This document shows, piece by piece, positions 9,028-17,592 of a DNA stretch of 64,000 nucleotides (positions are counted from its first letter, which is position 1; every line of letters begins with the position of its first letter). The stretch covers positions 310,001 through 374,000 of the forward strand of contig JAHFRQ010000001.1 in NCBI GenBank assembly GCA_023266215.1. The letters run 5' to 3'. A program made the translations under genes and the position numbers. Source of the DNA: Gammaproteobacteria bacterium. Lineage in GTDB: Bacteria > Pseudomonadota > Gammaproteobacteria > Coxiellales > Coxiellaceae. Under the pieces are notes generated by a model. It did no database searches. It was not told the origin of the DNA and saw only the letters and a program-made list of their open reading frames with translations.

Positions 9028-10080
9028 ATGACAGGCATGGGTAAGCTCGATACCTATCTTAATATCGCTAAAGAGCGTTTCACTCGCCTTAAAATGCAGT
9101 GGAAACAACTAGTTGCGCGACCCGATCAATTAAAAGCACTATTAAGCGAATCAAAGCATATTTACGGCGACCTGGTTGGCATTGATTTTGACGCCTCATC
9201 GATAACCATCGTGAAGCTATCTAACGCCATGGGCAAAATTCGTGTTCTAAAGGCCGATAAAATCGAATTACAACCAGGTGTTGTTGGCGATGATATGATT
9301 CTAAACGCCCCCGCTTTTATTGACACCTTGAAACAAGGCTTGCAAACAATATCACTTAAAGCAAAAAAGGCAGCGATCGCCATTCCTGGCTCGAAAGTAA
9401 TTATTCGTCAGCTCAAGCTAGATAAATTTATTTCAGAAGCGGAAGCAGAAAACATCGCCTGGCAAGAAGCGCGCAAAGCCTTTCCGGGTCTTGCTAAAAA
9501 TTTAATGCTGGATTTTTCGCTTGTTGAAAATCACAGATTAAATATGCCCGCAACACAAGTATTAATTTTAGTGATTGCACGGCAAGAAGATGTTGCGCCA
9601 CGTATTGATGCATTAAAACAAGCGGGCTTAATCACCAAAGTGGTTGACGTCGATTATTATGCGATTGCACGCACTTATCCATTGTTTGAAGCGCAATTAC
9701 CAAAGGAACATGCTGAGCAGCACATAGCAATTATTCATTTTGATCCGCAAAGTTTAATTAGCGTGGTGATGCACGAGAGACGATTAATCTATGTCAATCG
9801 ACAAGCTTTTACAGGAAATATATTAAACGCGTCACCTGAAGAAACAGCCTATATCATCACGCAATTTAATCGGTTATTGCAATTATTTTATTCAGAGTTC
9901 AATGACCAATCCATTGATCACATTGTCTTAACAGGACGATGCGCGCTGCTACCTGGCTTGTTAGATGAGCTTATAAAAACACTGAATATACCAACTATTA
10001 TTGGAAATCCGTTACAATTAGGCCCTGCTTTTGTTTTAGGCTGTGGTCTTGCAATGCGTGGGATGTCCTCATGGAAATAA
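9028..10080 (+). CDS. pilM: Type IV pilus inner-membrane platform protein PilM
   Basis: Actin-like (FtsA fold) cytoplasmic protein that binds the PilN N-terminal peptide and links the motor to the alignment complex. The 350-residue product has the typical beginning GDLVGIDFDASSITIVKLS, a nucleotide-binding phosphate loop, and near the end IVLTGRCALLPGLLDELI. An AGAAAGGA stretch lies upstream; ATG 9028 or 9037 could start it. It heads a tightly overlapping operon pilMNOPQ. The overlap with pilN is 10 nt. Confidence 0.93.
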   Translation: MTGMGKLDTYLNIAKERFTRLKMQWKQLVARPDQLKALLSESKHIYGDLVGIDFDASSITIVKLSNAMGKIRVLKADKIELQPGVVGDDMILNAPAFIDTLKQGLQTISLKAKKAAIAIPGSKVIIRQLKLDKFISEAEAENIAWQEARKAFPGLAKNLMLDFSLVENHRLNMPATQVLILVIARQEDVAPRIDALKQAGLITKVVDVDYYAIARTYPLFEAQLPKEHAEQHIAIIHFDPQSLISVVMHERRLIYVNRQAFTGNILNASPEETAYIITQFNRLLQLFYSEFNDQSIDHIVLTGRCALLPGLLDELIKTLNIPTIIGNPLQLGPAFVLGCGLAMRGMSSWK

Positions 10081-10742
10081 ATTTATTACCGTGGCGTAAA
10101 GAAATTATTACCTATAACAAAAATCAATTTTTTGGCTTTGTGTTAGCCGCCATTGTTTTAGCAGGCGGCTTACTGTGGTTTGTTTATTCCGAGCTATTTT
10201 CGCAGGTCATTTACGATCAAGAATATGTTGCCGCACTACAAAACCAAAGCGCGCAATTATCATCAGAAATCAGCGATCTACAAGCTAGAAAAAAAACGTT
10301 TGAGCTAGCGCAGCAAAAAGTAATTACCCTCGAGAATTTGCAATACAGTCGCTTTACCACTATTAAGTTTTTTAATGAAATCACTGGTATTATTCCCGCT
10401 GGTATTTATTTAAATAGCATGGCGCGCACGGACGCAGATGTCGAAGTGATGGGTATTGCCAACTCGAATTTTCTCATTGCGCAATTAATTAAATCGATCG
10501 ATAGCTCATCTGATATCACAACGCTCTCGCTTAAAAAAGTAGAACGCACTGAAAAAGATTTCACGAGCGTCACTGATTTTGATTTGCAGTTAGCTATTTT
10601 AACCTCGCTTCCCATAGACAATAAAAACTCAGATTCATCAAAGCCTGCCGAAAAAGGCACAAAAATAAAAAATTTATTTGATGCGCATAAAGAAGAAATA
10701 AAAGAATTATTTATTAAAAAATCATTGGAGAAAGGACAATGA
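10071..10742 (+). CDS. pilN: Type IV pilus alignment protein PilN
   Basis: Bitopic inner-membrane protein. It begins with the INLLPWR motif that docks in PilM, followed by one membrane helix (residues ~20-42), a coiled-coil (residues ~58-85, LQNQSAQLSSEISDLQARKK) and a periplasmic ferredoxin-like domain. At 223 residues it is a little longer than usual because of a charged C-terminal tail (residues ~185-223, KEEIKELFIKKSLEKG). It overlaps pilM upstream and pilO downstream (ATGA). Confidence 0.92.
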   Translation: MEINLLPWRKEIITYNKNQFFGFVLAAIVLAGGLLWFVYSELFSQVIYDQEYVAALQNQSAQLSSEISDLQARKKTFELAQQKVITLENLQYSRFTTIKFFNEITGIIPAGIYLNSMARTDADVEVMGIANSNFLIAQLIKSIDSSSDITTLSLKKVERTEKDFTSVTDFDLQLAILTSLPIDNKNSDSSKPAEKGTKIKNLFDAHKEEIKELFIKKSLEKGQ

Positions 10743-11341
10743 GGGGCGTGATTGTCAAAAAGGAATCATCGCTAAATCGCTTGTATATGTTGGCGCCCAT
10801 ACTAAAAGCAGTGCTCGCGGTTGGATTATTTTTTTTCATTCTGGCGGTGGGATTTCTTTATATTGCAGCACATGCAAAATCAACGACAGCAACAGCAAAA
10901 ACCCAACAAACGGCGATTGAAGACACATTGCAAGTACAAGTTAAAAGCTATCTCGATTTAGTGCAAACAGAAAAACAAGCCGAAGCAGATGCAAAGCGAT
11001 TTCAATTATTGATCGAACAATTTCCGCAGCAATCTGAAGTCGAAGGATTATTGGTTGATATTACCAAACTCGGCACTGCTGAAGGATTGCGATTTGTTTC
11101 TTTTAAACCTCAGAAAGTTATCTCTCATGATTTTTATGCTGAAATGCCCGTTGAAATTTCAGTCGTCGGACAATATCATCAAATTGCCAAATTTTTAAGC
11201 GGGATTGCGAATTTGCCAAGCTCGGTAGTTGCTGTCAATACTTTTACTTTAGAGCGACAAGAAAAATTACCGATGCTATCCCTTCAATTCACGGCAACTA
11301 TTTATTATGCAACCAAACCCAAAGCGGATGCAAAACCATGA
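10739..11341 (+). CDS. pilO: Type IV pilus alignment protein PilO
   Basis: Partner of PilN in the inner-membrane alignment subcomplex; 200 residues. It has a short cytoplasmic N-terminus, one membrane helix (residues ~21-44), a coiled-coil up to residue ~90 and a periplasmic ferredoxin-like domain with the usual FxPQ..S..FYAEMPVEISVVGQYHQI-type core. The last codons overlap pilP (ATGA). Position in the operon and topology support the call more than sequence identity does. Confidence 0.9.
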   Translation: MRGVIVKKESSLNRLYMLAPILKAVLAVGLFFFILAVGFLYIAAHAKSTTATAKTQQTAIEDTLQVQVKSYLDLVQTEKQAEADAKRFQLLIEQFPQQSEVEGLLVDITKLGTAEGLRFVSFKPQKVISHDFYAEMPVEISVVGQYHQIAKFLSGIANLPSSVVAVNTFTLERQEKLPMLSLQFTATIYYATKPKADAKP

Positions 11342-11853
11342 AACAGCCGCGCGTTATTTTTATATGCTTTACTTTTCTGGCATGCAGTTTTTTAATCGGG
11401 TGTCACAAAAGAGGCTCGGCTGAAATAGCTGCTAATAATTATGTAGCGCAAATCAAGGCGGTTTCAAAAAGTAAAATTCCGATTAAAACAACTATTACAC
11501 CCATTGCGCCCGTGCCCTATTCAGCAGGGAAAGCGCGCGATCCATTTGAGCTGCCCGTCAACGATGAAAAAAGTAAAAAATATCCTAATACTATTTTGAA
11601 AGACGTGGCGCTCGATAGTGTAAAACTGGTCGGCATAGTTATGAACGCAAAACAAAGCTGGGCGATCATACGAACCAATAAAGGCGAGTTGTATCGCATT
11701 ACTGTTGGCACACGCATCGGCCTGCAGCAATCTCTGTTAACACAAATAGAGCAAAATCAGGTAAAATTCACGCAAGAAGTTAATACGCCATCAGGGACAC
11801 AAAATAAAGTGATTGTGATGCCGCTTCAGGCGCCAGAGGAGCCGAAAAAATGA
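11338..11853 (+). CDS. pilP: Type IV pilus lipoprotein PilP
   Basis: Inner-membrane lipoprotein that connects PilNO to the secretin. The signal peptide ends in a lipobox LIGC with Cys22 as the lipidation site. A flexible linker (residues ~25-55) leads to RDPFELP, a standard PilP motif, and the beta-sandwich domain (KLVGIVMNAKQSWAIIRTNKGELYRITVG, residues ~85-130). The 171-residue length is typical. The stop overlaps the pilQ start (ATGA). Confidence 0.92.
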   Translation: MKQPRVIFICFTFLACSFLIGCHKRGSAEIAANNYVAQIKAVSKSKIPIKTTITPIAPVPYSAGKARDPFELPVNDEKSKKYPNTILKDVALDSVKLVGIVMNAKQSWAIIRTNKGELYRITVGTRIGLQQSLLTQIEQNQVKFTQEVNTPSGTQNKVIVMPLQAPEEPKK

Positions 11854-13292
11854 AAGGAATAGCGCGATTAATTTTATGCAGCTTATTGAGCTTGGCTTGT
11901 TTTTATTCCGTCTCATTTGCGGATGAGTACGAATCCATATCCATTGCGCCACCACCTCTTTCGGATACGCCCATCGATCGTCTTGCCAACAATGATCTGT
12001 CAGCAACTTCATCGCAAAAAATTTCGCTTAATTTTTCTAATATTAAAATTCGTGAACTACTGCAAATTATGGCGCAGTTTACGAATTTAAATTTTGTGAT
12101 CAGCGATAATGTTAAAGGCGAAATGTCGATTCATTTACATCAAGTGCCGTGGGATCAAGCGTTAAACGTTATTTTAAAATCGCAAAATTTGGGCGAAAGA
12201 AGTGTCGGTCAAGTGGTTTATGTGGCGCCTATTCCTGAATTATTAAATCAACGTCTAACAGAACTTGAAGGCGCGCAACGCATGCGTGATTTGGTGGCAA
12301 CGCAAGATCGCGTGGTCAGCTTAAATTATGCAAACGCAGAAGAAATTCAGAAAATATTAGTCACCAACACCTCTTCGCTGCTGTCAGCTCGTGGCGCTGT
12401 CAATATTGACAAGCGCACTAATTCAGTTTGGATTCGCGACACACCAGATCACGTGAAAACCATGGTGAGATTAATTCATCAGCTGGATCACCCGGTGCAA
12501 CAAGTATTGATTGAAGCGCGCCTCGTGACTATTCGTCGTCGCTACGAAGAACAATTGGGCGCCCGTTTTGGTTTAACCGATCCTAATCATTTAACAGGTA
12601 CGCTAGAAGGTGCAAACACATTGGCGGCGGGCGCAGGACCTCTTAGCGTTCCATTAGCGCAACGATTAAACTTTGATGCACGTTCAAGCGGCCAAATTTT
12701 TGGCGCAACCACACCGCCTGGCAGCATTGGTTTGGCGGTAGCGAAAGTGGGCGGCTCTTTTATTGATATGGAATTATCAGCGCTAGAAGAACAAAATAAT
12801 TTAGATATTATTTCAGCACCAAAATTAATTACCTCAAATCAGCAGCCCGCTTATATCGAAACAGGTGAACAGATACCCTATCAAGAGTCAACCTCAAGTG
12901 GTGCGACAGCGGTTTCATTTAAAGATGCTTTACTAAAACTAGAAGTGACGCCACAAATTACGCCTGATAATCGCGTGATATTAAAATTAAAAGTGACTGA
13001 TAATCGCCCTGGCTTGCCCATCAACGGCCAAGGTGGCAGCGTTAACTTTTCAATTGATACAGAAGAAGAATCCTCTGTTGTTTTATTAAATAATCATCAG
13101 ACAGTAGTGCTAGGCGGTGTTTATCGCTTAACAAAAGATAATATTGTGCGACGCATTCCATTTTTAGGTAAACTTCCCGTCATCGGCATGTTTTTTAGTG
13201 AAAAAGATAAGCGTAATGATAAAAACGAGTTGTTAATTTTCCTAACGCCTCATATTATTCACAAACCATCTGATATTTCAGCGAGCGGATAA
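11850..13292 (+). CDS. pilQ: Type IV pilus secretin PilQ (short form)
   Basis: Outer-membrane secretin through which the pilus passes. A signal peptide (to about residue 24) is followed by an STN domain (ISLNFSNIKIRELLQIMAQF), a secretin N1 domain (residues ~150-215) and the C-terminal secretin pore (residues ~290-470, with NNHQTVVLGGVYR and the closing ELLIFLTPHII). At 480 residues it is much shorter than the roughly 700 of many PilQ proteins: the N-terminal peptidoglycan-binding AMIN domains are absent. It may rely on other proteins for cell-wall anchoring. Confidence 0.93.
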   Translation: MKGIARLILCSLLSLACFYSVSFADEYESISIAPPPLSDTPIDRLANNDLSATSSQKISLNFSNIKIRELLQIMAQFTNLNFVISDNVKGEMSIHLHQVPWDQALNVILKSQNLGERSVGQVVYVAPIPELLNQRLTELEGAQRMRDLVATQDRVVSLNYANAEEIQKILVTNTSSLLSARGAVNIDKRTNSVWIRDTPDHVKTMVRLIHQLDHPVQQVLIEARLVTIRRRYEEQLGARFGLTDPNHLTGTLEGANTLAAGAGPLSVPLAQRLNFDARSSGQIFGATTPPGSIGLAVAKVGGSFIDMELSALEEQNNLDIISAPKLITSNQQPAYIETGEQIPYQESTSSGATAVSFKDALLKLEVTPQITPDNRVILKLKVTDNRPGLPINGQGGSVNFSIDTEEESSVVLLNNHQTVVLGGVYRLTKDNIVRRIPFLGKLPVIGMFFSEKDKRNDKNELLIFLTPHIIHKPSDISASG

Positions 13293-13297
13293 TAATA

Positions 13298-13939
13298 ATG
13301 CTAAAAATAATTTTTGTGTGCTTCATTTTTTTAACAACAGCCGTCTGCGCAGATGAAAGCAATAATGCGAAAGCTGCGGCTACCAACGCACAATTAGGCC
13401 TGGCTTATCTTAATAAAAATATGTACCCACAAGCACAAAGCCGTTTACAAACGGCGCTGCAAGAAGATCCCAACAGTCCCGCGTCATGGTATAGCATGGC
13501 GTACTATTATGAAAAAACAAGTAATTTAAAATTAGCAGATCAGTATTATCAAAAAGCAATTTCAATCGACTCACATTCAGGCTCCGCTTATAATAATTAC
13601 GGCACTTTTTTATGTCGACAAGGTAATTACAAAGCCGCAATCAGTGAATTTTTAACGGCGATTGATCAAAAAAATTATGCTTTTGTCGCAGGTGCTTATG
13701 AAAATGCTGGCATGTGCGCTCTGCGAATTCCAAACAGACCTCTTGCTCAGCAATATTTTGAAAAAGCCATTGATAATAATCCGAATATGCCTTACTCATT
13801 ACTGTGCTTAGCGCGACTCAATTTCAAAAACGGCAATACCGTTGCCGCTGAAAGATATTTTACAGAATTCTCACAAATCGCCGGCGTTACCACCGCTCAA
13901 ATCACGCAGTTTCGCGCGCAGGTTTTTAAGAAGACGTGA
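13298..13939 (+). CDS. pilF: TPR pilotin-like protein PilF/PilW
   Basis: Periplasmic TPR protein of 213 residues that in related species helps the PilQ secretin reach and assemble in the outer membrane. The signal peptide (LKIIFVCFIFLTTAVCA) ends in VCA, which looks more like signal peptidase I cleavage than a lipobox, although a Cys is present; most PilF proteins are lipoproteins. About five TPR units follow (AQLGLAYLNKNMYPQAQSRL, ASWYSMAYYYEKTSNLKLAD and so on). It lies 5 nt after pilQ and is the last gene of the operon. Confidence 0.85.
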   Translation: MLKIIFVCFIFLTTAVCADESNNAKAAATNAQLGLAYLNKNMYPQAQSRLQTALQEDPNSPASWYSMAYYYEKTSNLKLADQYYQKAISIDSHSGSAYNNYGTFLCRQGNYKAAISEFLTAIDQKNYAFVAGAYENAGMCALRIPNRPLAQQYFEKAIDNNPNMPYSLLCLARLNFKNGNTVAAERYFTEFSQIAGVTTAQITQFRAQVFKKT

Positions 13940-13961
13940 GCTGGTTTTTGGTCAAAAAAAA

Positions 13962-14291
13962 TCACAATTTATCAATGTGAATATGAATCCGTTTAATAAT
14001 CTCATCAAAAGTAGGCTGTTTTCCAAAATAAATCGCTGATTTCCTTTTAAACTCAGCGCTGTAAAGTTTTTTTATTTCTGAATCGCCCATAACAAATGCA
14101 GGATTATCTTTTATCACCGGGTCATCTTGTTTTCTAAATCGAATATTTTTATGAGCAAGATATTCCTTACTGCCAATAAATTTTAAAACACGATCATTTT
14201 CAAGAAGTTTATATACATCATAGTAATGTCGCAAAAAATTAATCGGCATGATCTTTTTTTCCTGCTGTAGTAGAAGATGTAGAAATTGCAT
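13962..14291 (-). pseudogene. Remnant of an AbiEii/AbiGii-type nucleotidyltransferase toxin
   Basis: Open frame of at most 109 residues resembling only the C-terminal third of AbiEii-family toxins: RHYYDVYKLLEN, FIGSKEYLAHKNIRF and AFVMGD.E followed by YFGKQPTFDEII. The catalytic part (GGTAL..DLDF) is absent. The frame starts inside the end of the antitoxin gene, as expected after a deletion that removed the toxin's N-terminus. The family assignment is from memory of the C-terminal pattern. It cannot be an active nucleotidyltransferase as it stands. Confidence 0.6.
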
Positions 14292-14871
14292 GAGAGCTTA
14301 TCGCCTTAAAAAATTTTTTTGTACCTACTTTTCCATATCGCTTTGCCATTGCAAAAACTTTGGGTTGATCAAAATTACCCATATTTTTTTCTATTTTTTT
14401 CCGCAAGAAAAAAGTGTCTTCTGCTAGTTCATTTATATTGTTGACTAAATCAACCAGTAAAAATTCCGGTGTTAGTTTTTTTGCAAATCCCCTATTTGAT
14501 CTTCGAAAATCAAATTCTTTATTGCCAAGTTTAAAAACGCCATGCCTTTTATTATTTAAAACAATAACACGATTATAAAGCTGTGTTAATCCAAGCCCTA
14601 GTGAATTATATTGGTTCCAGGAATAGTGCAAAAAGTGATTGTCTCGCAAAAAGCAACGAATCAACTCTTTATCGTCAGGTGGAAGAAAGCCAAAATCAGA
14701 TAATGCGGGTTTATAGTAGATGCCACTTGATAATTTTTTTAATTGCCCCTTTTTAACTAAAACACCTAAATCTCTATCTAGCGCTGCTGAAAATGACAAT
14801 AGCATATCTCTGCGGTAAACATTACCGCTTTTTAAATGGGATTGTAAGTTTTCATGAGTGTAAGTATTCAT
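14239..14871 (-). CDS. DUF6088/AbiEi-like antitoxin
   Basis: A 210-residue protein of the DUF6088/AbiEi-like antitoxin group found before AbiEii nucleotidyltransferase toxins. It has an N-terminal winged-helix part (residues ~1-55, VYRRDMLLSF...LSSGIYYKP) and a C-terminal domain. The last ~20 residues (ISTSSTTAGKKDHAD) look unlike the family and may come from out-of-frame sequence next to the deletion in the toxin gene. A strong promoter lies directly at the start codon. With the toxin cut down, this would be an orphan antitoxin. Confidence 0.65.
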   Translation of the reverse strand: MNTYTHENLQSHLKSGNVYRRDMLLSFSAALDRDLGVLVKKGQLKKLSSGIYYKPALSDFGFLPPDDKELIRCFLRDNHFLHYSWNQYNSLGLGLTQLYNRVIVLNNKRHGVFKLGNKEFDFRRSNRGFAKKLTPEFLLVDLVNNINELAEDTFFLRKKIEKNMGNFDQPKVFAMAKRYGKVGTKKFFKAISSHAISTSSTTAGKKDHAD

Positions 14872-14877
14872 GTGTAA

Positions 14878-14906
14878 AGTATAGCAATCCTTTTAAAAAT
14901 TGACAA
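14878..14906 (-). promoter_or_regulatory. Sigma-70 promoter giving a probably leaderless antitoxin mRNA
   Basis: On the minus strand TTGTCA (14906-14901) and TATACT (14883-14878) are 17 nt apart. The start codon A is at 14871, only seven bases beyond the -10 box. Transcription would therefore begin at or next to the AUG, leaving no room for a ribosome site. Confidence 0.6.
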
Positions 14907-15055
14907 TATTTTTATTAAAAATTTATGCAGTTTTCGCTCAGGTTTTTTACTACCGTAATGCAATATCTTGAAAATACTGTATATTTCATCGCTTGCATTT
15001 TTTCTGTGATGCGGTATTGTTACACGTGTAGAATACGTGTAAAGAGAAGAATACT

Positions 15056-15242
15056 ATGCGAAAAAAGCTGATGATTACGATTTCAGAACTTGAAGCAGCC
15101 TATGCAGAAATGGCAAGTGACAAAAAACGCGAAGAAGAAGCGCTTGAATGGTGCGAAGGATTCCGAAGGCCATTACTGATCAAATCATCGCGAAGATATT
15201 GCTGATGTTGAGCATGCAATAAAAATTCAGCTGGATTTGTAG
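15056..15242 (+). pseudogene. Degraded small antitoxin gene
   Basis: The ATG at 15056 opens a 49-codon frame: MRKKLMITISE is followed directly by LEAAYAEMASDKKREEEALE and WCEG. These two blocks resemble the first and last parts of a family of small antitoxins of about 75 residues, with the middle missing. A second frame further on reads EDIADVEHAIKIQLDL and stops at 15242, as if a frameshift had cut the original C-terminus. No toxin follows. The family name is uncertain. It looks like decay, not a working gene. Confidence 0.45.
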
Positions 15243-15336
15243 CAAAAAATAAATTTATCGTAACTCGATCTTCTGCTTTTTTATGAAAAAAAAATGTGTC
15301 AGAAATCATAGTTTCAAAATATTTTGCAGGTTGGCC

Positions 15337-15909
15337 ATGCTTAATTCTGGATTGAGTTTATTTTTTCGTGAAATCATGATGAACCCAAGCAAGATGGGTG
15401 CTATTTTTCCAAGCTTTAATCGCCTAGCCAATAAAATTTCTGCTTTTGTTCCGGATGAGTCTGGGTTTGTTGTTGAGCTAGGTGGCGGCACGGGTGTAAT
15501 CACAGCCGCACTATTAGCGCATGGCGTTAGAAGAGAAAAGCTTATTGTTGTGGAGCGTGCAGCGACTTTGGCTGCTTATCTGCGAAAACGTTTCACGCAT
15601 CTCAATATTATTCATGGCGATGCAAGTGAGCTTGCAATATTACTAGATCATCAATATTTTCCAATCCGCGTTATCGTGTCTAGCTTGCCGTTGCGTTCTT
15701 TACCGCAAAACACGGTTAAAGCTATTCACGGTCAAATTAATCAACTATTAGAAGCTGGGGGATTATACATTCAATTTACATACGGGATATTTCATAAGCC
15801 GCTTTTACCTTCAGCGGCTTTCTACTGCGCTCATACGGAATATAGCTGGTTAAATTTACCACCCGCACGCATTGAGGTATTTTGCAAAGAAAATAACAAT
15901 ATTTATTGA
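15337..15909 (+). CDS. SAM-dependent methyltransferase, phospholipid N-methyltransferase-like
   Basis: Rossmann methyltransferase of 190 residues related to PmtA/rRNA adenine dimethylase-type enzymes. Motif I is VVELGGGTGVITAAL; VVERA and HGDASEL are the next SAM-binding strands; VSSLPLRSLP replaces the NPPY-type motif, as in phospholipid N-methyltransferases. The N-terminal amphipathic stretch (FFREIMMNPSKMGAIFPSF) fits membrane association. I prefer the ATG at 15337 (AGG six bases upstream) to 15283. It converges with the PAP2 gene and overlaps it by 7 nt. Substrate, probably a phosphatidylethanolamine-like lipid, is inferred. Confidence 0.7.
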   Translation: MLNSGLSLFFREIMMNPSKMGAIFPSFNRLANKISAFVPDESGFVVELGGGTGVITAALLAHGVRREKLIVVERAATLAAYLRKRFTHLNIIHGDASELAILLDHQYFPIRVIVSSLPLRSLPQNTVKAIHGQINQLLEAGGLYIQFTYGIFHKPLLPSAAFYCAHTEYSWLNLPPARIEVFCKENNNIY

Positions 15910-16826
15910 GAGCAGTCTACGTCAATCAGACGTTGAAATAAATACTGAGTAAGCCAAATAGAGAAAATGGCGATTAAAATACCGCCAATCACATCGGTTA
16001 GGTAATGCCAGCCCGTCAATAGAATAGCAATTAAAACAAGAGTGCCGTAAATTAGCGCAAAATATCTAAAAAAAGAATCTTTCCAGAAAAAATAAATAAT
16101 TAATATGCACCAAATGGCGTGATAAGACGGAAAACTGATAATGCCACCGATCATATTAAAGTGTATTTTTTGATGTAGATGCTCTTGGTGAAATGCGTGC
16201 AATGTAAATAATTGAAATGAGGTAAAGTAGCGATGCGGAAGCACCGCAGCGGGTGAAGTGGCCGTTGGAAAAAAATAATAAATCAAATAACCGATCGTCA
16301 CTGACAACATAAAACAAAAAAAATAACGGTAAACCGTCTCTGGTTTTTCGGTGATTGATAATGTAATCGGCGCAACATGCAACATCAACAGCAAGCTGTA
16401 ATAGACGGACCACACAACAGAATTAAAATATAGGTGTGCATGCATGTATTGCAAAATTAATACTAAATGAAATCCCATTGCGCTGTCAGATTGCTGCATC
16501 AATTGATCATGTGTTGTAAATGGCGTAGTAAAAATAGCTGTGTTGCCAACTTCCATGACATAAAGTGTAATAAATAACATACTCAGTGATTTAATAAACA
16601 TTATCTTTTGGGAAGATTGGTTCTGAAAAAATAACACCGCAACGTACAGAGTCGTCATAAAAAATATAAAATACTTTTGCGATTCTGAATTGATTGCTTG
16701 AAAATCGAGATAATAGTGTTGTTCATTCTGATTTGCAATAAAGGCAAGTACGCATAAAAATAGAAACACAGCACAGCTTAAAATAAATAATCCATCCAGT
16801 CGGCGAGGCTGTGTAAGATCCATCAC
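15903..16826 (-). CDS. PAP2-superfamily membrane protein
   Basis: Multi-pass membrane protein of 307 residues with about seven hydrophobic segments and a PAP2/inositol-phosphotransferase C-terminal core: FPSYHAIWCIL and GWHYLTDVIGG carry the catalytic Ser-His and His..Asp positions. Members are lipid phosphatases or phospho-alcohol transferases. It overlaps the PilZ gene by 4 nt and is therefore probably the last gene of the pilB-pilC-pilin-pilZ operon, an odd place for a lipid enzyme. Substrate unknown. Confidence 0.75.
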   Translation of the reverse strand: MMDLTQPRRLDGLFILSCAVFLFLCVLAFIANQNEQHYYLDFQAINSESQKYFIFFMTTLYVAVLFFQNQSSQKIMFIKSLSMLFITLYVMEVGNTAIFTTPFTTHDQLMQQSDSAMGFHLVLILQYMHAHLYFNSVVWSVYYSLLLMLHVAPITLSITEKPETVYRYFFCFMLSVTIGYLIYYFFPTATSPAAVLPHRYFTSFQLFTLHAFHQEHLHQKIHFNMIGGIISFPSYHAIWCILIIYFFWKDSFFRYFALIYGTLVLIAILLTGWHYLTDVIGGILIAIFSIWLTQYLFQRLIDVDCSQ

Positions 16827-17161
16827 ATTGTATCCGTTTCACTCGTATGATCGGTAGCATTTTCAACCAGCTGTTTTATTTTTTTTCGTAAATTTTCAGC
16901 GTTTTTTCCGGTAAATTGCACGCCGATGCCTGCTGGGTTAATCGCACCGCTAGCGGATTTGGGGGTAATCCAAATAACTTCGCCTGCAAATGTAAGTGGC
17001 TCACCCGTGTCTGGCAATGAAATGGTCGCAACAATTTCTTCACCCAAATGAAAGGCTTTTTGTGTGGGAATAAAGATGCCGCCGTCTAAAACAAATGGCA
17101 TATAAGCACGTTGCAGCGCTTTGATATCCGCAAAAACAAAATCAACCGAGCGTGTTGCCAT
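16823..17161 (-). CDS. pilZ: PilZ protein
   Basis: Small cytoplasmic PilZ of about 112 residues. AYMPFVLDGGIFIPT, HLGEEIVATISLPD, EVIWITPKSA and GIGVQF match PilZ proteins of the type IV pilus kind. The RxxxR c-di-GMP motif of other PilZ domains is missing, as in PilZ proper, which works with PilB. I place the start at 17161 (GAG eight bases before); 17191 would overlap the pilin by 19 nt. It follows pilB, pilC and a pilin on the same strand. Confidence 0.85.
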   Translation of the reverse strand: MATRSVDFVFADIKALQRAYMPFVLDGGIFIPTQKAFHLGEEIVATISLPDTGEPLTFAGEVIWITPKSASGAINPAGIGVQFTGKNAENLRKKIKQLVENATDHTSETDTM

Positions 17162-17172
17162 ATCTATTCTCA

Positions 17173-17583
17173 CTAGCTCATTGACCAACAAACGGCAGGG
17201 GTTTTAGTAGTGGCGTTGTTTGCAAAAGCCAACACCATCGAAGCGCAAGACGTCCCATTTTGATCATCGTTTGCTTGCGAGCTCACTGCTGTCGCTGTAA
17301 TCGTGTAGGATGATGCGGTAACATTTGAGATAGCGATCGTATAGTAACTTGAAACAGAGCTTGAACCACTCCACACTTGCGCTAACGTGCCATAGGTATT
17401 ATTCGTTAAGCGATAACTTTCTTCTGCTACTTGAATAGCTGATAACGTTTGGATGGCATCTGTTCGTCGACTATACGTTAAGTAATTGCTATAGATGGGG
17501 ATGGCTAATAACGCCAACAGGGCAACAATAATCACCACCACCAATAATTCCATTAATGTAAAACCCAATAATCGTAATTTCAT
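17173..17583 (-). CDS. pilE: Type IV pilin PilE-like
   Basis: Prepilin of 136 residues with a very short leader, cleaved at LLG|FTLMELLVVVI, Glu5, then the assembly helix up to YSNYLTY. The globular domain has two cysteines (C at ~115 and C near the end) that would form the pilin disulfide loop, and AEESYRLTNNTYGTL, a motif of PilE-type minor pilins. A minor pilin is more likely than the major subunit, but I cannot decide. It follows pilC by 9 nt. Confidence 0.83.
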   Translation of the reverse strand: MKLRLLGFTLMELLVVVIIVALLALLAIPIYSNYLTYSRRTDAIQTLSAIQVAEESYRLTNNTYGTLAQVWSGSSSVSSYYTIAISNVTASSYTITATAVSSQANDDQNGTSCASMVLAFANNATTKTPAVCWSMS

Positions 17584-17592
17584 GTTGACACC

